Assembly (NCBI GenBank): GCA_036154955.1
Contig: JAYZWL010000042.1
Coordinates: 62,001 to 126,000 of the forward strand
Source of the DNA: Albimonas sp036154955
Lineage (GTDB): Bacteria > Pseudomonadota > Alphaproteobacteria > Rhodobacterales > Rhodobacteraceae
Reading direction: 5' to 3'
Length of the DNA stretch: 64,000 nt
The position numbers and the translations under genes were made by a program. The notes under the pieces were generated by a model, which worked only from the letters and a program-made list of their open reading frames with translations, ran no database searches and was not told the origin of the DNA. Within the stretch, counting starts at the first letter, position 1. Every line of letters starts with the position of its first letter. Shown here piece after piece: positions 57,857 through 64,000 of this stretch.

Positions 57857-58618
57857 ATGAAAGAGTTGGCTCATCCCGCCGCGCCCAGCGCCATCGACCT
57901 GCGCGGACGGGCGCATTGCGTGGATTGCGCCATCCGCCAGCACGCCGTCTGCTCGCATTGCGAGGTGGACGAGCTGGAGTTCCTCAGCGCGATCAAGACC
58001 TATCGCAGCTACCGCGCCGGCGAGCCGATCCTCGGGATGGGGGAGCGGGCGACCTTCCTCGGCACCATGGTGGAGGGCGTCGCCTCCATGTCGCGGCTGC
58101 TGCCCGACGGGCGGCGGCAGGTGGTGGGGCTGCTGTTTCCCGGCGACCTGCTGGGGCGTCCGTTCAGCCCGGTCTCGCCCTTCGAATACGTGGCGGTCAC
58201 CGAGGCGCGGCTCTGCGCCTTCGACCGTCCCCAGTTCGAGACCGCGCTGAGGGAGACCCCGTCGCTGGAACGGCGGCTGCTGGAGATGACGCTCGACGAG
58301 CTCGATTCGGCGCGCGAGTGGATGGTGCTGCTGGGCCGCAAGTCGGCGCAGGAGAAGATGTGCTCCTTCTTCGCGCTCGCCGCCCGCCGCGCCCTGCGGC
58401 TGGAGAAGCGCGACCCGATCGACGGCATGCTGCTGGTCCTGCCGATGAGCCGCGAGGACATGGCCGATTTCCTCGGCCTGACCATCGAGACCGTCAGCCG
58501 CCAGATCAGCGCGCTGAAGAAAGTCGGGGTGATCGAGCTGATCGACGCCCGGCACCTGCTGATCCCGAGCTGGAGCGACCTGCTCGACGCCGCCGGGGGC
58601 GATTCCGAGCTGGACTGA
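57857..58618 (+). CDS. fnrL: FnrL, oxygen-sensing Crp/Fnr regulator
   Basis: A 253-residue transcription factor that holds an oxygen-labile [4Fe-4S] cluster and activates microaerobic genes. Cysteines C21 and C24 (HCVDC), C32 and C35 (CSHC) lie near the N-terminus, and another Cys in ARLCAFDR fits the distal ligand of FNR. A cyclic-nucleotide-like beta-roll and a dimerisation helix follow. The recognition helix reads GLTIETVSRQ, with the E-x-x-S-R of FNR that reads TTGA half-sites. The ATG at 57857 has no strong ribosome site. It stands directly before ccoNOQP, whose leader has an FNR box. Confidence 0.95.
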   Translation: MKELAHPAAPSAIDLRGRAHCVDCAIRQHAVCSHCEVDELEFLSAIKTYRSYRAGEPILGMGERATFLGTMVEGVASMSRLLPDGRRQVVGLLFPGDLLGRPFSPVSPFEYVAVTEARLCAFDRPQFETALRETPSLERRLLEMTLDELDSAREWMVLLGRKSAQEKMCSFFALAARRALRLEKRDPIDGMLLVLPMSREDMADFLGLTIETVSRQISALKKVGVIELIDARHLLIPSWSDLLDAAGGDSELD

Positions 58619-58791
58619 GCCGTCGCGCCCGGCGGCGTCCGAATGCGGCGGGCTGCCGCATCCGGGCGCGGCGCCGCGACATCGTCCTCGCCACCGCCAG
58701 CGCAAGCCGTTCGAAACCCTTCGATAATCGTGGAAAACCGGCCGGCGGTCGGTTTCTCGATTGAACGGTTTTCGACTGCAGGTATCCTTCG

Positions 58792-58805
58792 TTGACCTGG
58801 ATCAA
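58792..58805. promoter_or_regulatory. FnrL box TTGACCTGGATCAA before ccoN
   Basis: Matches TTGAT-N4-ATCAA apart from a C at the fifth base, a change found in other FnrL sites. It is centred about 105 bases before the ccoN start and is the expected target of the neighbouring FnrL. Confidence 0.8.
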
Positions 58806-58903
58806 GGCGGGAAAGCGGCCGCCGGGCCAGACGCATCCGCAGCGTGGACGCCAGCGGGCGTCCTCCACGACAAGCCGCGGCCCTAGCGGCGAAGGAGGGG
58901 ACA

Positions 58904-60511
58904 TTGGCCTCGACATTCAAACTCATCGCGCTCGCGATCGTCGCCATCCTCGCGATGGTGGGCGCGGGCCTCGCGCGGGATCTCGCCTATCAGGTCAACG
59001 CGCTCATCGTGCTGGCGGTCTCCGTCGGCATGTTCCTGTGGGTGCTGCGCGGGGTCGGAGAGCCGGCGCGCGCCGCGGCCGCCCCCGCCCATGATCGCGG
59101 CTACATGGACGACGTGATCCGCGCCGGCGTCATCGCCACCGCGGGCTGGGGCGTGGTCGGCTTCCTGGTGGGCGTGGTGATCGCGCTGCAGCTGGCCTTC
59201 CCGGCGCTCAACCTCGATCTGCCCTGGACCACCTTCGGGCGGCTGCGGCCGCTGCACACCTCGGCGGTGATCTTCGCCTTCGGCGGCAACGCCCTGATCG
59301 CGACCTCGTTCTATGTGGTGCAGCGCACCTGCGCGACGCGGCTGTGGGGCGGGAACCTGCCCTGGTTCGTGTTCTGGGGCTACCAGATGGTCATCGTGCT
59401 GGCGGCCACCGGCTATGTGCTGGGCGGCACCCAGGGCCGGGAATACGCGGAGCCGACCTGGTACGTCGACATCTGGCTGACCGTCGTCTGGGTCGCCTAC
59501 CTGGCCGTGTTCATGGGCACGCTGATCAACCGGCGCGAGCCGCATATCTACGTCGCCAACTGGTTCTACCTGGCCTTCATCGTGACCATCGCCATGCTGC
59601 ACGTGGTCAACAACCTCGCGGTGCCGGTGTCGGTCTGGGGCTCGACCTCCTACTCGGCGTTCTCGGGCGTGCAGGACGCGCTGACCCAGTGGTGGTACGG
59701 GCACAACGCGGTGGGCTTCTTCCTGACCGCGGGCTTCCTGGGGATGATGTATTACTTCATCCCCAAGCAGGCCGAGCGGCCGGTCTATTCCTACAAGCTG
59801 TCCATCGTCCATTTCTGGGCGCTGATCTTCCTCTACATCTGGGCGGGGCCGCATCACCTGCACTACACCGCGCTGCCCGACTGGGCGCAGACCCTGGGCA
59901 TGGTGTTCTCGGTGATCCTGTGGATGCCGTCCTGGGGCGGCATGATCAACGGCCTGATGACCCTGTCGGGGGCCTGGGACAAGCTGCGCACCGACCCGGT
60001 GCTGCGGATGCTGACCATCGCCGTGGGCTTCTACGGCATGTCCACCTTCGAGGGGCCGATGATGTCCATCAAGGCGGTCAACTCGCTGAGCCACTACACC
60101 GACTGGACCATCGGCCACGTGCATTCCGGCGCGCTGGGCTGGAACGGCATGATCACCTTCGGGGCGCTCTACTTCCTGGTGCCGCGGCTGTGGAACAAGA
60201 AGGGGCTCTATTCGCTGGCCGCGGTGAACTGGCACTTCTGGCTCGCCACCATCGGCATCGTGCTCTACGCGGCCTCGATGTGGGTGTCGGGGATCACCCA
60301 GGGCCTGATGTGGCGCGAATACGACTCGCTCGGCTTCCTGGTGAACTCCTTCGCCGACACGGTCGCCGTGCTGCATCCCTACTACATCATCCGCGCCCTG
60401 GGCGGCGGGCTGTTCCTGGCCGGCTCGGTGATCATGGTCTGGAACATCTGGATGACGATCACCGCCGCCGAGCGCAAGGACGCCGCCCCCGCGGCCGTTC
60501 CGGCCGAGTGA
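58904..60511 (+). CDS. ccoN: cbb3-type cytochrome c oxidase subunit I
   Basis: The catalytic, twelve-helix inner-membrane subunit of the high-affinity cbb3 oxidase; it carries haem b and the haem b3-CuB centre. In the 535-residue product the ligands are in LRPLHTSAV (haem b), WWYGHNAVGF, GPHHLHYT (CuB histidines) and GHVHSGALG (haem ligands). There is no ATG in the right place: TTG 58904 has a perfect AAGGAGG five bases upstream and is chosen over GTG 58844. An N-terminal extra helix precedes the core, as in several Rhodobacterales. It is first of four genes with gaps of 13, 16 and 1 bases. Confidence 0.96.
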   Translation: MASTFKLIALAIVAILAMVGAGLARDLAYQVNALIVLAVSVGMFLWVLRGVGEPARAAAAPAHDRGYMDDVIRAGVIATAGWGVVGFLVGVVIALQLAFPALNLDLPWTTFGRLRPLHTSAVIFAFGGNALIATSFYVVQRTCATRLWGGNLPWFVFWGYQMVIVLAATGYVLGGTQGREYAEPTWYVDIWLTVVWVAYLAVFMGTLINRREPHIYVANWFYLAFIVTIAMLHVVNNLAVPVSVWGSTSYSAFSGVQDALTQWWYGHNAVGFFLTAGFLGMMYYFIPKQAERPVYSYKLSIVHFWALIFLYIWAGPHHLHYTALPDWAQTLGMVFSVILWMPSWGGMINGLMTLSGAWDKLRTDPVLRMLTIAVGFYGMSTFEGPMMSIKAVNSLSHYTDWTIGHVHSGALGWNGMITFGALYFLVPRLWNKKGLYSLAAVNWHFWLATIGIVLYAASMWVSGITQGLMWREYDSLGFLVNSFADTVAVLHPYYIIRALGGGLFLAGSVIMVWNIWMTITAAERKDAAPAAVPAE

Positions 60512-60524
60512 CGGAGGGAAGACC

Positions 60525-61253
60525 ATGAGCATTCTCAACAAGCACGGCGTCCTGGAGAAGAACGCCACCCTCCTGCTGGTCTGCTCGCTGATCGTCGTGG
60601 CGATCGGCGGGATCGTGGAGATCGCGCCCCTGTTCTACCTCAAGAACACCATCGAGAAGGTGGAGGGGGTGCGCCCCTATTCCCCGCTCGAGCTCAAGGG
60701 CCGGGACATCTACATCCGGGAGGGCTGCTACGTGTGCCATTCCCAGATGATCCGGCCGATGCGCGACGAGGTGGAGCGCTACGGGCATTTCAGCCTGGCG
60801 GCGGAGTCGATGTACGACCACCCGTTCCAGTGGGGCTCCAAGCGCACCGGGCCGGACCTGGCGCGGGTGGGGGGGCGCTACTCGGACAGCTGGCATGTGG
60901 ACCACATGATGGACCCGCGCTCGGTCGTGCCCGAGTCGATCATGCCGGCCTATCCGCACCTGATCGAGACGCCGCTCGACTTCGAGCATGTGGCCGACCA
61001 CCTGAAGGCCCAGTCGCGGGTCGGGGTGCCCTACAGCGAGGAGATGATCCAGACGGCCCGGGCGGACGTGGCCGCCCAGGTGAACCCCGACAGCGACCGC
61101 TACGACGCGCTGCTGGAGGCCTATCCCAAGGCGCAGATCCGCAATTTCGACGGCCGCGCCGAGATCACCGAGCTGGACGCGCTGATCGCCTATCTGCAGG
61201 TGCTCGGCACGATGGTCGACTTCTCGACCTACCAGGTCGAGACGAGCCGCTGA
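60525..61253 (+). CDS. ccoO: cbb3-type oxidase subunit II (mono-haem cytochrome c)
   Basis: A 242-residue membrane-anchored cytochrome c. A single N-terminal helix (about 14-38) is followed by the haem c site C68-Y-V-C-H72 (REGCYVCHSQMIRPM) and the axial methionine in ESIMPAYP. It passes electrons from CcoP or soluble cytochrome c to CcoN. The ATG at 60525 has ACGGAGGGAAG before it. Length and order in ccoNOQP are standard. Confidence 0.97.
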   Translation: MSILNKHGVLEKNATLLLVCSLIVVAIGGIVEIAPLFYLKNTIEKVEGVRPYSPLELKGRDIYIREGCYVCHSQMIRPMRDEVERYGHFSLAAESMYDHPFQWGSKRTGPDLARVGGRYSDSWHVDHMMDPRSVVPESIMPAYPHLIETPLDFEHVADHLKAQSRVGVPYSEEMIQTARADVAAQVNPDSDRYDALLEAYPKAQIRNFDGRAEITELDALIAYLQVLGTMVDFSTYQVETSR

Positions 61254-61269
61254 GCCGGGAGGGGAAGAG

Positions 61270-61470
61270 ATGGAAGACACCTACACCGTTCTTCGCCACT
61301 TCGCCGACAGCTGGTGGCTCCTGGGCATGATGACCTTTTTCCTGGGCGCCGTGGCTTTCGCGCTGCGCCCGGGGTCCAGCCGGCTGCATCGGGACATCGC
61401 CGACATCCCGCTGCGCGACGACGATCTTTCGCGGCTCGACGATGACGCGGCTTCGGAGAAGGGGCGCTGA
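61270..61470 (+). CDS. ccoQ: cbb3-type oxidase small subunit CcoQ
   Basis: A 66-residue protein with one membrane helix (WWLLGMMTFFLGAVAFALRPG) and an acidic cytoplasmic tail (DDDLSRLDDDAASEKGR). CcoQ stabilises the core complex and has no haem. It lies between ccoO and ccoP with a one-base gap to the latter. AGGGGAAG precedes ATG 61270. Confidence 0.93.
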   Translation: MEDTYTVLRHFADSWWLLGMMTFFLGAVAFALRPGSSRLHRDIADIPLRDDDLSRLDDDAASEKGR

Positions 61471-61471
61471 G

Positions 61472-62350
61472 ATGGCCGATCACAAGGAAATCGACGAGGT
61501 CTCGGGCGTCCGGACCACGGGGCATGAGTGGGACGAGATCAAGGAGCTCGACAACCCCATGCCGCGCTGGTGGCTCTACACCTTCTACGCCTGCGTGGTC
61601 TGGGGGGCGGCCTACACCGTGGCGATGCCGTCCTGGCCGCTGATCAACGAGGCGTTCGGAGGCGTGATGGGCTATTCCTCGCGCACCGATGTCGTGGAGG
61701 CGATCGCGGAGCACAAGGCGGCCCAGTCCGTGTTCACCGACCGCATCGCGGCGATGAGCGTGGACGAGGTGGCGGCGGACCCCGAGCTGATGCGCTTCGC
61801 CCAGGCCGGCGGCGGCGCGATCTTCCGCACCTTCTGCGCCCAGTGCCATGGCGCGGGGGCGGCGGGAGGCGTGGGCTACCCGAACCTGAACGATGACGAC
61901 TGGCTGTGGGGCGGGACCCGCGACGCGATCCATGAGACCATCGCCCACGGCATCCGCTGGGACGAGGACCCGGACACCCGGTTCTCGGAAATGCCGGCCT
62001 TCGGCGCCGACGGCCTGCTGGACAGGGAGCAGGTCGCTCAGGTGGTGGAGTTCGTCTACGGCCTGACCCATGCCGACGCGGACGCCGCGCTGGCCGAGCC
62101 GGGGGCGACGGTCTTCGCCGACAACTGCGCCTCCTGCCACGGGGAGCAGGGCGAGGGCATGCAGGACCTGGGCGCGCCGGCGCTGTCGGACCAGATCTGG
62201 CTTTATGGCGGGGACCGCGAAACGCTGACCCAGACCGTGACCTACGCCCGCCGCGGGGTCATGCCGGCCTGGGGCGCGCGGCTGAGCGACGCCGAGGTCA
62301 AGCAGGTCGCGCTCTACGTCCATGCGCTGGGCGGCGGCGAGACCGAGTGA
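61472..62350 (+). CDS. ccoP: cbb3-type oxidase subunit III (di-haem cytochrome c)
   Basis: A 292-residue membrane-bound di-haem cytochrome. An N-terminal helix (about 32-52) anchors it; haem c sites are C122-A-Q-C-H126 and C219-A-S-C-H223, with axial methionines in SEMPAFG and VMPAWGA. It accepts electrons from the bc1 complex side. It begins with MADHKEIDEVSGVRTTGHEWDEIKE-type sequence, the usual CcoP cytoplasmic start. The operon ends with a strong terminator 65 bases later. The ccoGHIS maturation genes do not follow. Confidence 0.97.
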   Translation: MADHKEIDEVSGVRTTGHEWDEIKELDNPMPRWWLYTFYACVVWGAAYTVAMPSWPLINEAFGGVMGYSSRTDVVEAIAEHKAAQSVFTDRIAAMSVDEVAADPELMRFAQAGGGAIFRTFCAQCHGAGAAGGVGYPNLNDDDWLWGGTRDAIHETIAHGIRWDEDPDTRFSEMPAFGADGLLDREQVAQVVEFVYGLTHADADAALAEPGATVFADNCASCHGEQGEGMQDLGAPALSDQIWLYGGDRETLTQTVTYARRGVMPAWGARLSDAEVKQVALYVHALGGGETE

Positions 62351-62414
62351 GGTCGGGGTCGCTCCGCCTGCGGAAGAAAAGGCTGGATGTCGAAAGAGAC
62401 CTGATATGAAATCG

Positions 62415-62444
62415 AAGGCGGCGAACCGCGGGGTTCGCCGCCTT
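62415..62444 (+). terminator. Rho-independent terminator of ccoNOQP
   Basis: AAGGCGGCGAACC-GCGG-GGTTCGCCGCCTT, a perfect 13-bp stem with a four-base loop followed by TAATTT. The clearest intrinsic terminator in the window. Confidence 0.9.
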
Positions 62445-62643
62445 TAATTTATGGATCACTTAGATTAAGGCTCGCTTAAATTGAGCGTGCTAAAAGGTAA
62501 ATCGTATGGCGACACGATATTAGTGATTGATTCATGCGCGCCCTCTGCGTTAACCCGAGGTCAGTAAATGGCGACCGAGTTGATCGCCAGGGCGGACCCC
62601 AGCCGCCTGGACCGGCAGCGTATCCGCCGGCGCGAGGACCTGC

Positions 62644-62665
62644 GCCCGGCCTGCGAAGGCCGGGC
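62644..62665. terminator. Hairpin GCCCGGCC-TGCGAA-GGCCGGGC
   Basis: Perfect eight-base stem, followed on the plus strand by CATTT. It may end a rightward short transcript or, with the next hairpin, the leftward SDR transcript. Confidence 0.5.
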
Positions 62666-62677
62666 CATTTCCCGCAC

Positions 62678-62700
62678 GGATCCGCGCCCCGCGCGGATCC
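62678..62700 (-). terminator. SDR terminator hairpin GGATCCGCGC-CCC-GCGCGGATCC
   Basis: Perfect ten-base stem with a three-base loop, nine bases after the SDR stop. Its place fits termination of the leftward SDR gene. Confidence 0.6.
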
Positions 62701-62709
62701 GATCGCGGC

Positions 62710-63462
62710 TCAGATCTGCGCCATGCCCCCATCCACGAACAACTCCACGCCGTTGACGTAGCTCGCGGCGTCGGAGGCGAGGAACAGCACCGCCTTCGCG
62801 ATCTCCTCCGGCCGACCGATTCGCCCGGACGGCGTCGCGGCGGCGAGCGCGTCCTTGGTCGCGCCGGACGCGTCAGGGCCGCCGAACAGATGGTCGAGAC
62901 CCTCGGTCTCGGTCAGGCCGGGGCTGATCGCGTTCACCCGGATCCCGCGCGGCTTCAGGTCCAGGATCCAGTTGCGGGCGAAGTTGCGCACCGCGGCCTT
63001 GGTCGCCGAGTAGACGCTGAAGTTCGGCGTGCCCGAAATGCTCGTGGTCGATGCGGTCAGCACCACCGCGCCGCCGTCGCGCATCAGGGGCAGGGCCTTC
63101 TGCACGGTGAACAGCACGCCCTTCACATTGGTGTCGAAGGTGCGCCTGTAGTGGTCCTCGGTGATCTCGCCCAGGGGCGCGAACTCGCCGCCGCCGGCAT
63201 TGGCGAACAGCGCGTCGATCTGCGGGTGCGCCTGCTGCACGGCGTCGTAGAGCCGGTCGATATCGTCGAGGTTCGACATGTCGCCCTGCACGCCGACGGC
63301 CCGCGGGCCGATGGCGGCCACGGCGGCGTCGAGCGCCTCGCGCCGGCGCCCGGTGACGAACACCCATGCGCCCTCCGACGCGAAGGCTTTGGCCGTGGCC
63401 AGCCCGATGCCGCTGGTCGCGCCGGTGATCACCACCACCTTGTCCTGAAACGTTCCGGTCAT
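62710..63462 (-). CDS. Short-chain dehydrogenase/reductase
   Basis: A 250-residue classical SDR. VVITGATSGIGLA is the nucleotide-binding TGxxxGIG, DALFANAGGG the structural NAG, and ASTTSIS with YSATK gives the Ser-Tyr-Lys triad. A TGRRR after the second strand suggests NADPH preference. The C-terminus GVELFVDGGMAQI is normal. Substrate is unknown. ATG 63462 has AGGAG seven bases upstream and is chosen over 63480. It is divergent from a LysR gene that likely controls it. Confidence 0.94.
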   Translation of the reverse strand: MTGTFQDKVVVITGATSGIGLATAKAFASEGAWVFVTGRRREALDAAVAAIGPRAVGVQGDMSNLDDIDRLYDAVQQAHPQIDALFANAGGGEFAPLGEITEDHYRRTFDTNVKGVLFTVQKALPLMRDGGAVVLTASTTSISGTPNFSVYSATKAAVRNFARNWILDLKPRGIRVNAISPGLTETEGLDHLFGGPDASGATKDALAAATPSGRIGRPEEIAKAVLFLASDAASYVNGVELFVDGGMAQI

Positions 63463-63575
63463 CTCCGATCTCCTGTCCATTCGGCGTCATCGCCGTTGAC
63501 GGGGAGATGTCGTTTCAGTCAGGCATTCGGTAGCGGGTGAAACCCGCACCCAGCGTCCTGAAAATGGAACGATCG

Positions 63576-64000
63576 ATGCGCGCCGACTTCAACGACCTCG
63601 CCCTGTTCGCCGCGGTGGCGGATCACGAAGGCTTCGCCGCCGCCGGCCGCGCGCTGGGCGTGCCCAAGTCCCGGCTCAGCCGGCGGGTGGCGGAGCTGGA
63701 GGCGCGGCTGGGCGTGCGCCTGATCGAACGCTCCAGCCGCCGGTTCCGGGTCACGGATCTGGGCCGACTGGTGCATGAGCGCGCCCGGGCCATGCGGCGG
63801 GAGGCGGAGGAGGCCGAGGCGCTGGTGGCCGAGGCGCGCGCCGAGCCCGCGGGCCTGATCCGCTTCGGCTGCCCCACCGGCCTGATCGAGGTCACGGCGC
63901 CGGCCATCGCGGGGTTTCTCGCGCTGCATCCGCAGGTGCGGCTGCAGGTGGTGGCCGGGGACCGCCCGCTCGACCTGATCGGAGAGCGCATCGACCTGGC
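63576..64000 (+). CDS. LysR family regulator, N-terminal part
   Basis: Truncated by the window end; about 141 residues are visible. The first 60 are a LysR helix-turn-helix (FNDLALFAAVADHEGFAAAG, then RALGVPKSRLSRRVAELEARLG, and a following RLIERSSRRFRVTDLG), then a linker helix and the start of the effector domain (LIRFGCPTGLIEV). An ATG 12 bases upstream (63564) is also in frame; neither has a clear ribosome site. It is divergent from the SDR gene across 113 bases, the classical layout for LysR control. The effector is unknown. Confidence 0.9.
   Translation, partial: MRADFNDLALFAAVADHEGFAAAGRALGVPKSRLSRRVAELEARLGVRLIERSSRRFRVTDLGRLVHERARAMRREAEEAEALVAEARAEPAGLIRFGCPTGLIEVTAPAIAGFLALHPQVRLQVVAGDRPLDLIGERIDL

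Larger units (their letters stand above)
62446..62709. other. AT-rich island and hairpin pair, possible small RNA or promoter region
   Basis: Together with the ccoP tail and terminator this makes 359 bases without a recognised gene. Bases 62446-62540 are by far the AT-richest run around, with GATTAAGG, CTTAAATT and TAGTGATTGATTCA. From 62568 a 62-codon frame (ATG with GAGGT six bases before it) overlaps the end of the SDR gene and is Arg/Pro-rich; I do not call it a gene. Two perfect hairpins close the region (62644-62665 and 62678-62700). A short rightward transcript started in the AT-rich island and ended by these is possible. Confidence 0.4.

Noticed and set aside
62568..62756. 62-codon frame after ccoP with GAGGT before its ATG
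   Set aside because: It runs through two perfect hairpins and 47 bases into the SDR gene on the other strand, with a basic, Pro-rich product. Kept only as a note.

Overview
The window is a 64 kb stretch of very GC-rich chromosome from an alphaproteobacterium, most probably a member of the Rhodobacterales. The argument rests on gene families and gene order: a VPLPA-type C-terminal sorting signal, an FnrL-type regulator beside ccoNOQP, a short aa3-oxidase subunit IV gene, the moxR/DUF58/DUF4159 cluster divergent from DUF1285/nudix/cca, rpsU divergent from a COQ9 gene, and the run purH/heparinase/rsmB/htpX/DUF1674. I cannot name the genus. I see no insertion sequence, prophage, CRISPR array, rRNA or tRNA, so this looks like core chromosome with a few accessory pockets.

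Layout. 1-5.3 kb: tail of a methyltransferase, MsrB, an OlsB-like acyltransferase and a three-gene TadE/TadG pilus set. 5.6-9.9 kb: an NYN/LOTUS protein with a 15-bp minisatellite, glutathione-dependent formaldehyde dehydrogenase, a VPLPA-CTERM surface protein and 3-hydroxybutyryl-CoA dehydrogenase. 10-13.9 kb: a chemoreceptor, then YceI and cytochrome b561. 14-19 kb: TlpA, ArgH with a coupled small lipoprotein, a DUF2834 membrane protein, a fatty-acid hydroxylase coupled to a [4Fe-4S] protein, and SixA. 19-24.3 kb: a MarR regulator with a Cys-bearing tail facing an orphan molybdenum formate dehydrogenase operon across a palindrome-rich intergenic region with an FNR-like box. 24.3-29.1 kb (minus strand): two LysE exporters, CCA-adding enzyme, CoA-type nudix, a small unknown and DUF1285. 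29.3-36.3 kb: MoxR, DUF58, BatA/DUF4159 and a large membrane protein.

36.4-46.5 kb: TetR with a clear operator facing a crotonase, a GNAT, a flavin reductase, a 690-bp structured gene-free locus, an FAD-linked 2-hydroxyacid dehydrogenase with a TsaC/Sua5 gene, PhzF, an acyl-CoA dehydrogenase, an MBL hydrolase and the 50-residue aa3-oxidase subunit IV. 46.6-57.6 kb: an M48 lipoprotein protease, rpsU, coq9, purH, heparinase, rsmB, htpX, a DUF1674 (SDHAF4-like) gene and a Wzc-like tyrosine autokinase. 57.9-64 kb: FnrL, the ccoNOQP cbb3 oxidase operon with an FNR box and a strong terminator, an AT-rich island, then an SDR gene divergent from a LysR gene that runs off the window.

How the genes fit together. 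The strongest theme is oxygen-tuned respiration: FnrL probably activates ccoNOQP through the box at 58792-58805, and a second FNR-like site at 19900-19913 suggests the formate dehydrogenase may be under similar control. An aa3-oxidase subunit, a ubiquinone-biosynthesis protein (COQ9) and an SDH assembly factor add to this. The least explained parts are the two unknown partners of the formate dehydrogenase, the 39.2-39.8 kb locus, and the AT-rich island after ccoP. The last two could be RNA genes, but this rests on structure seen by eye.
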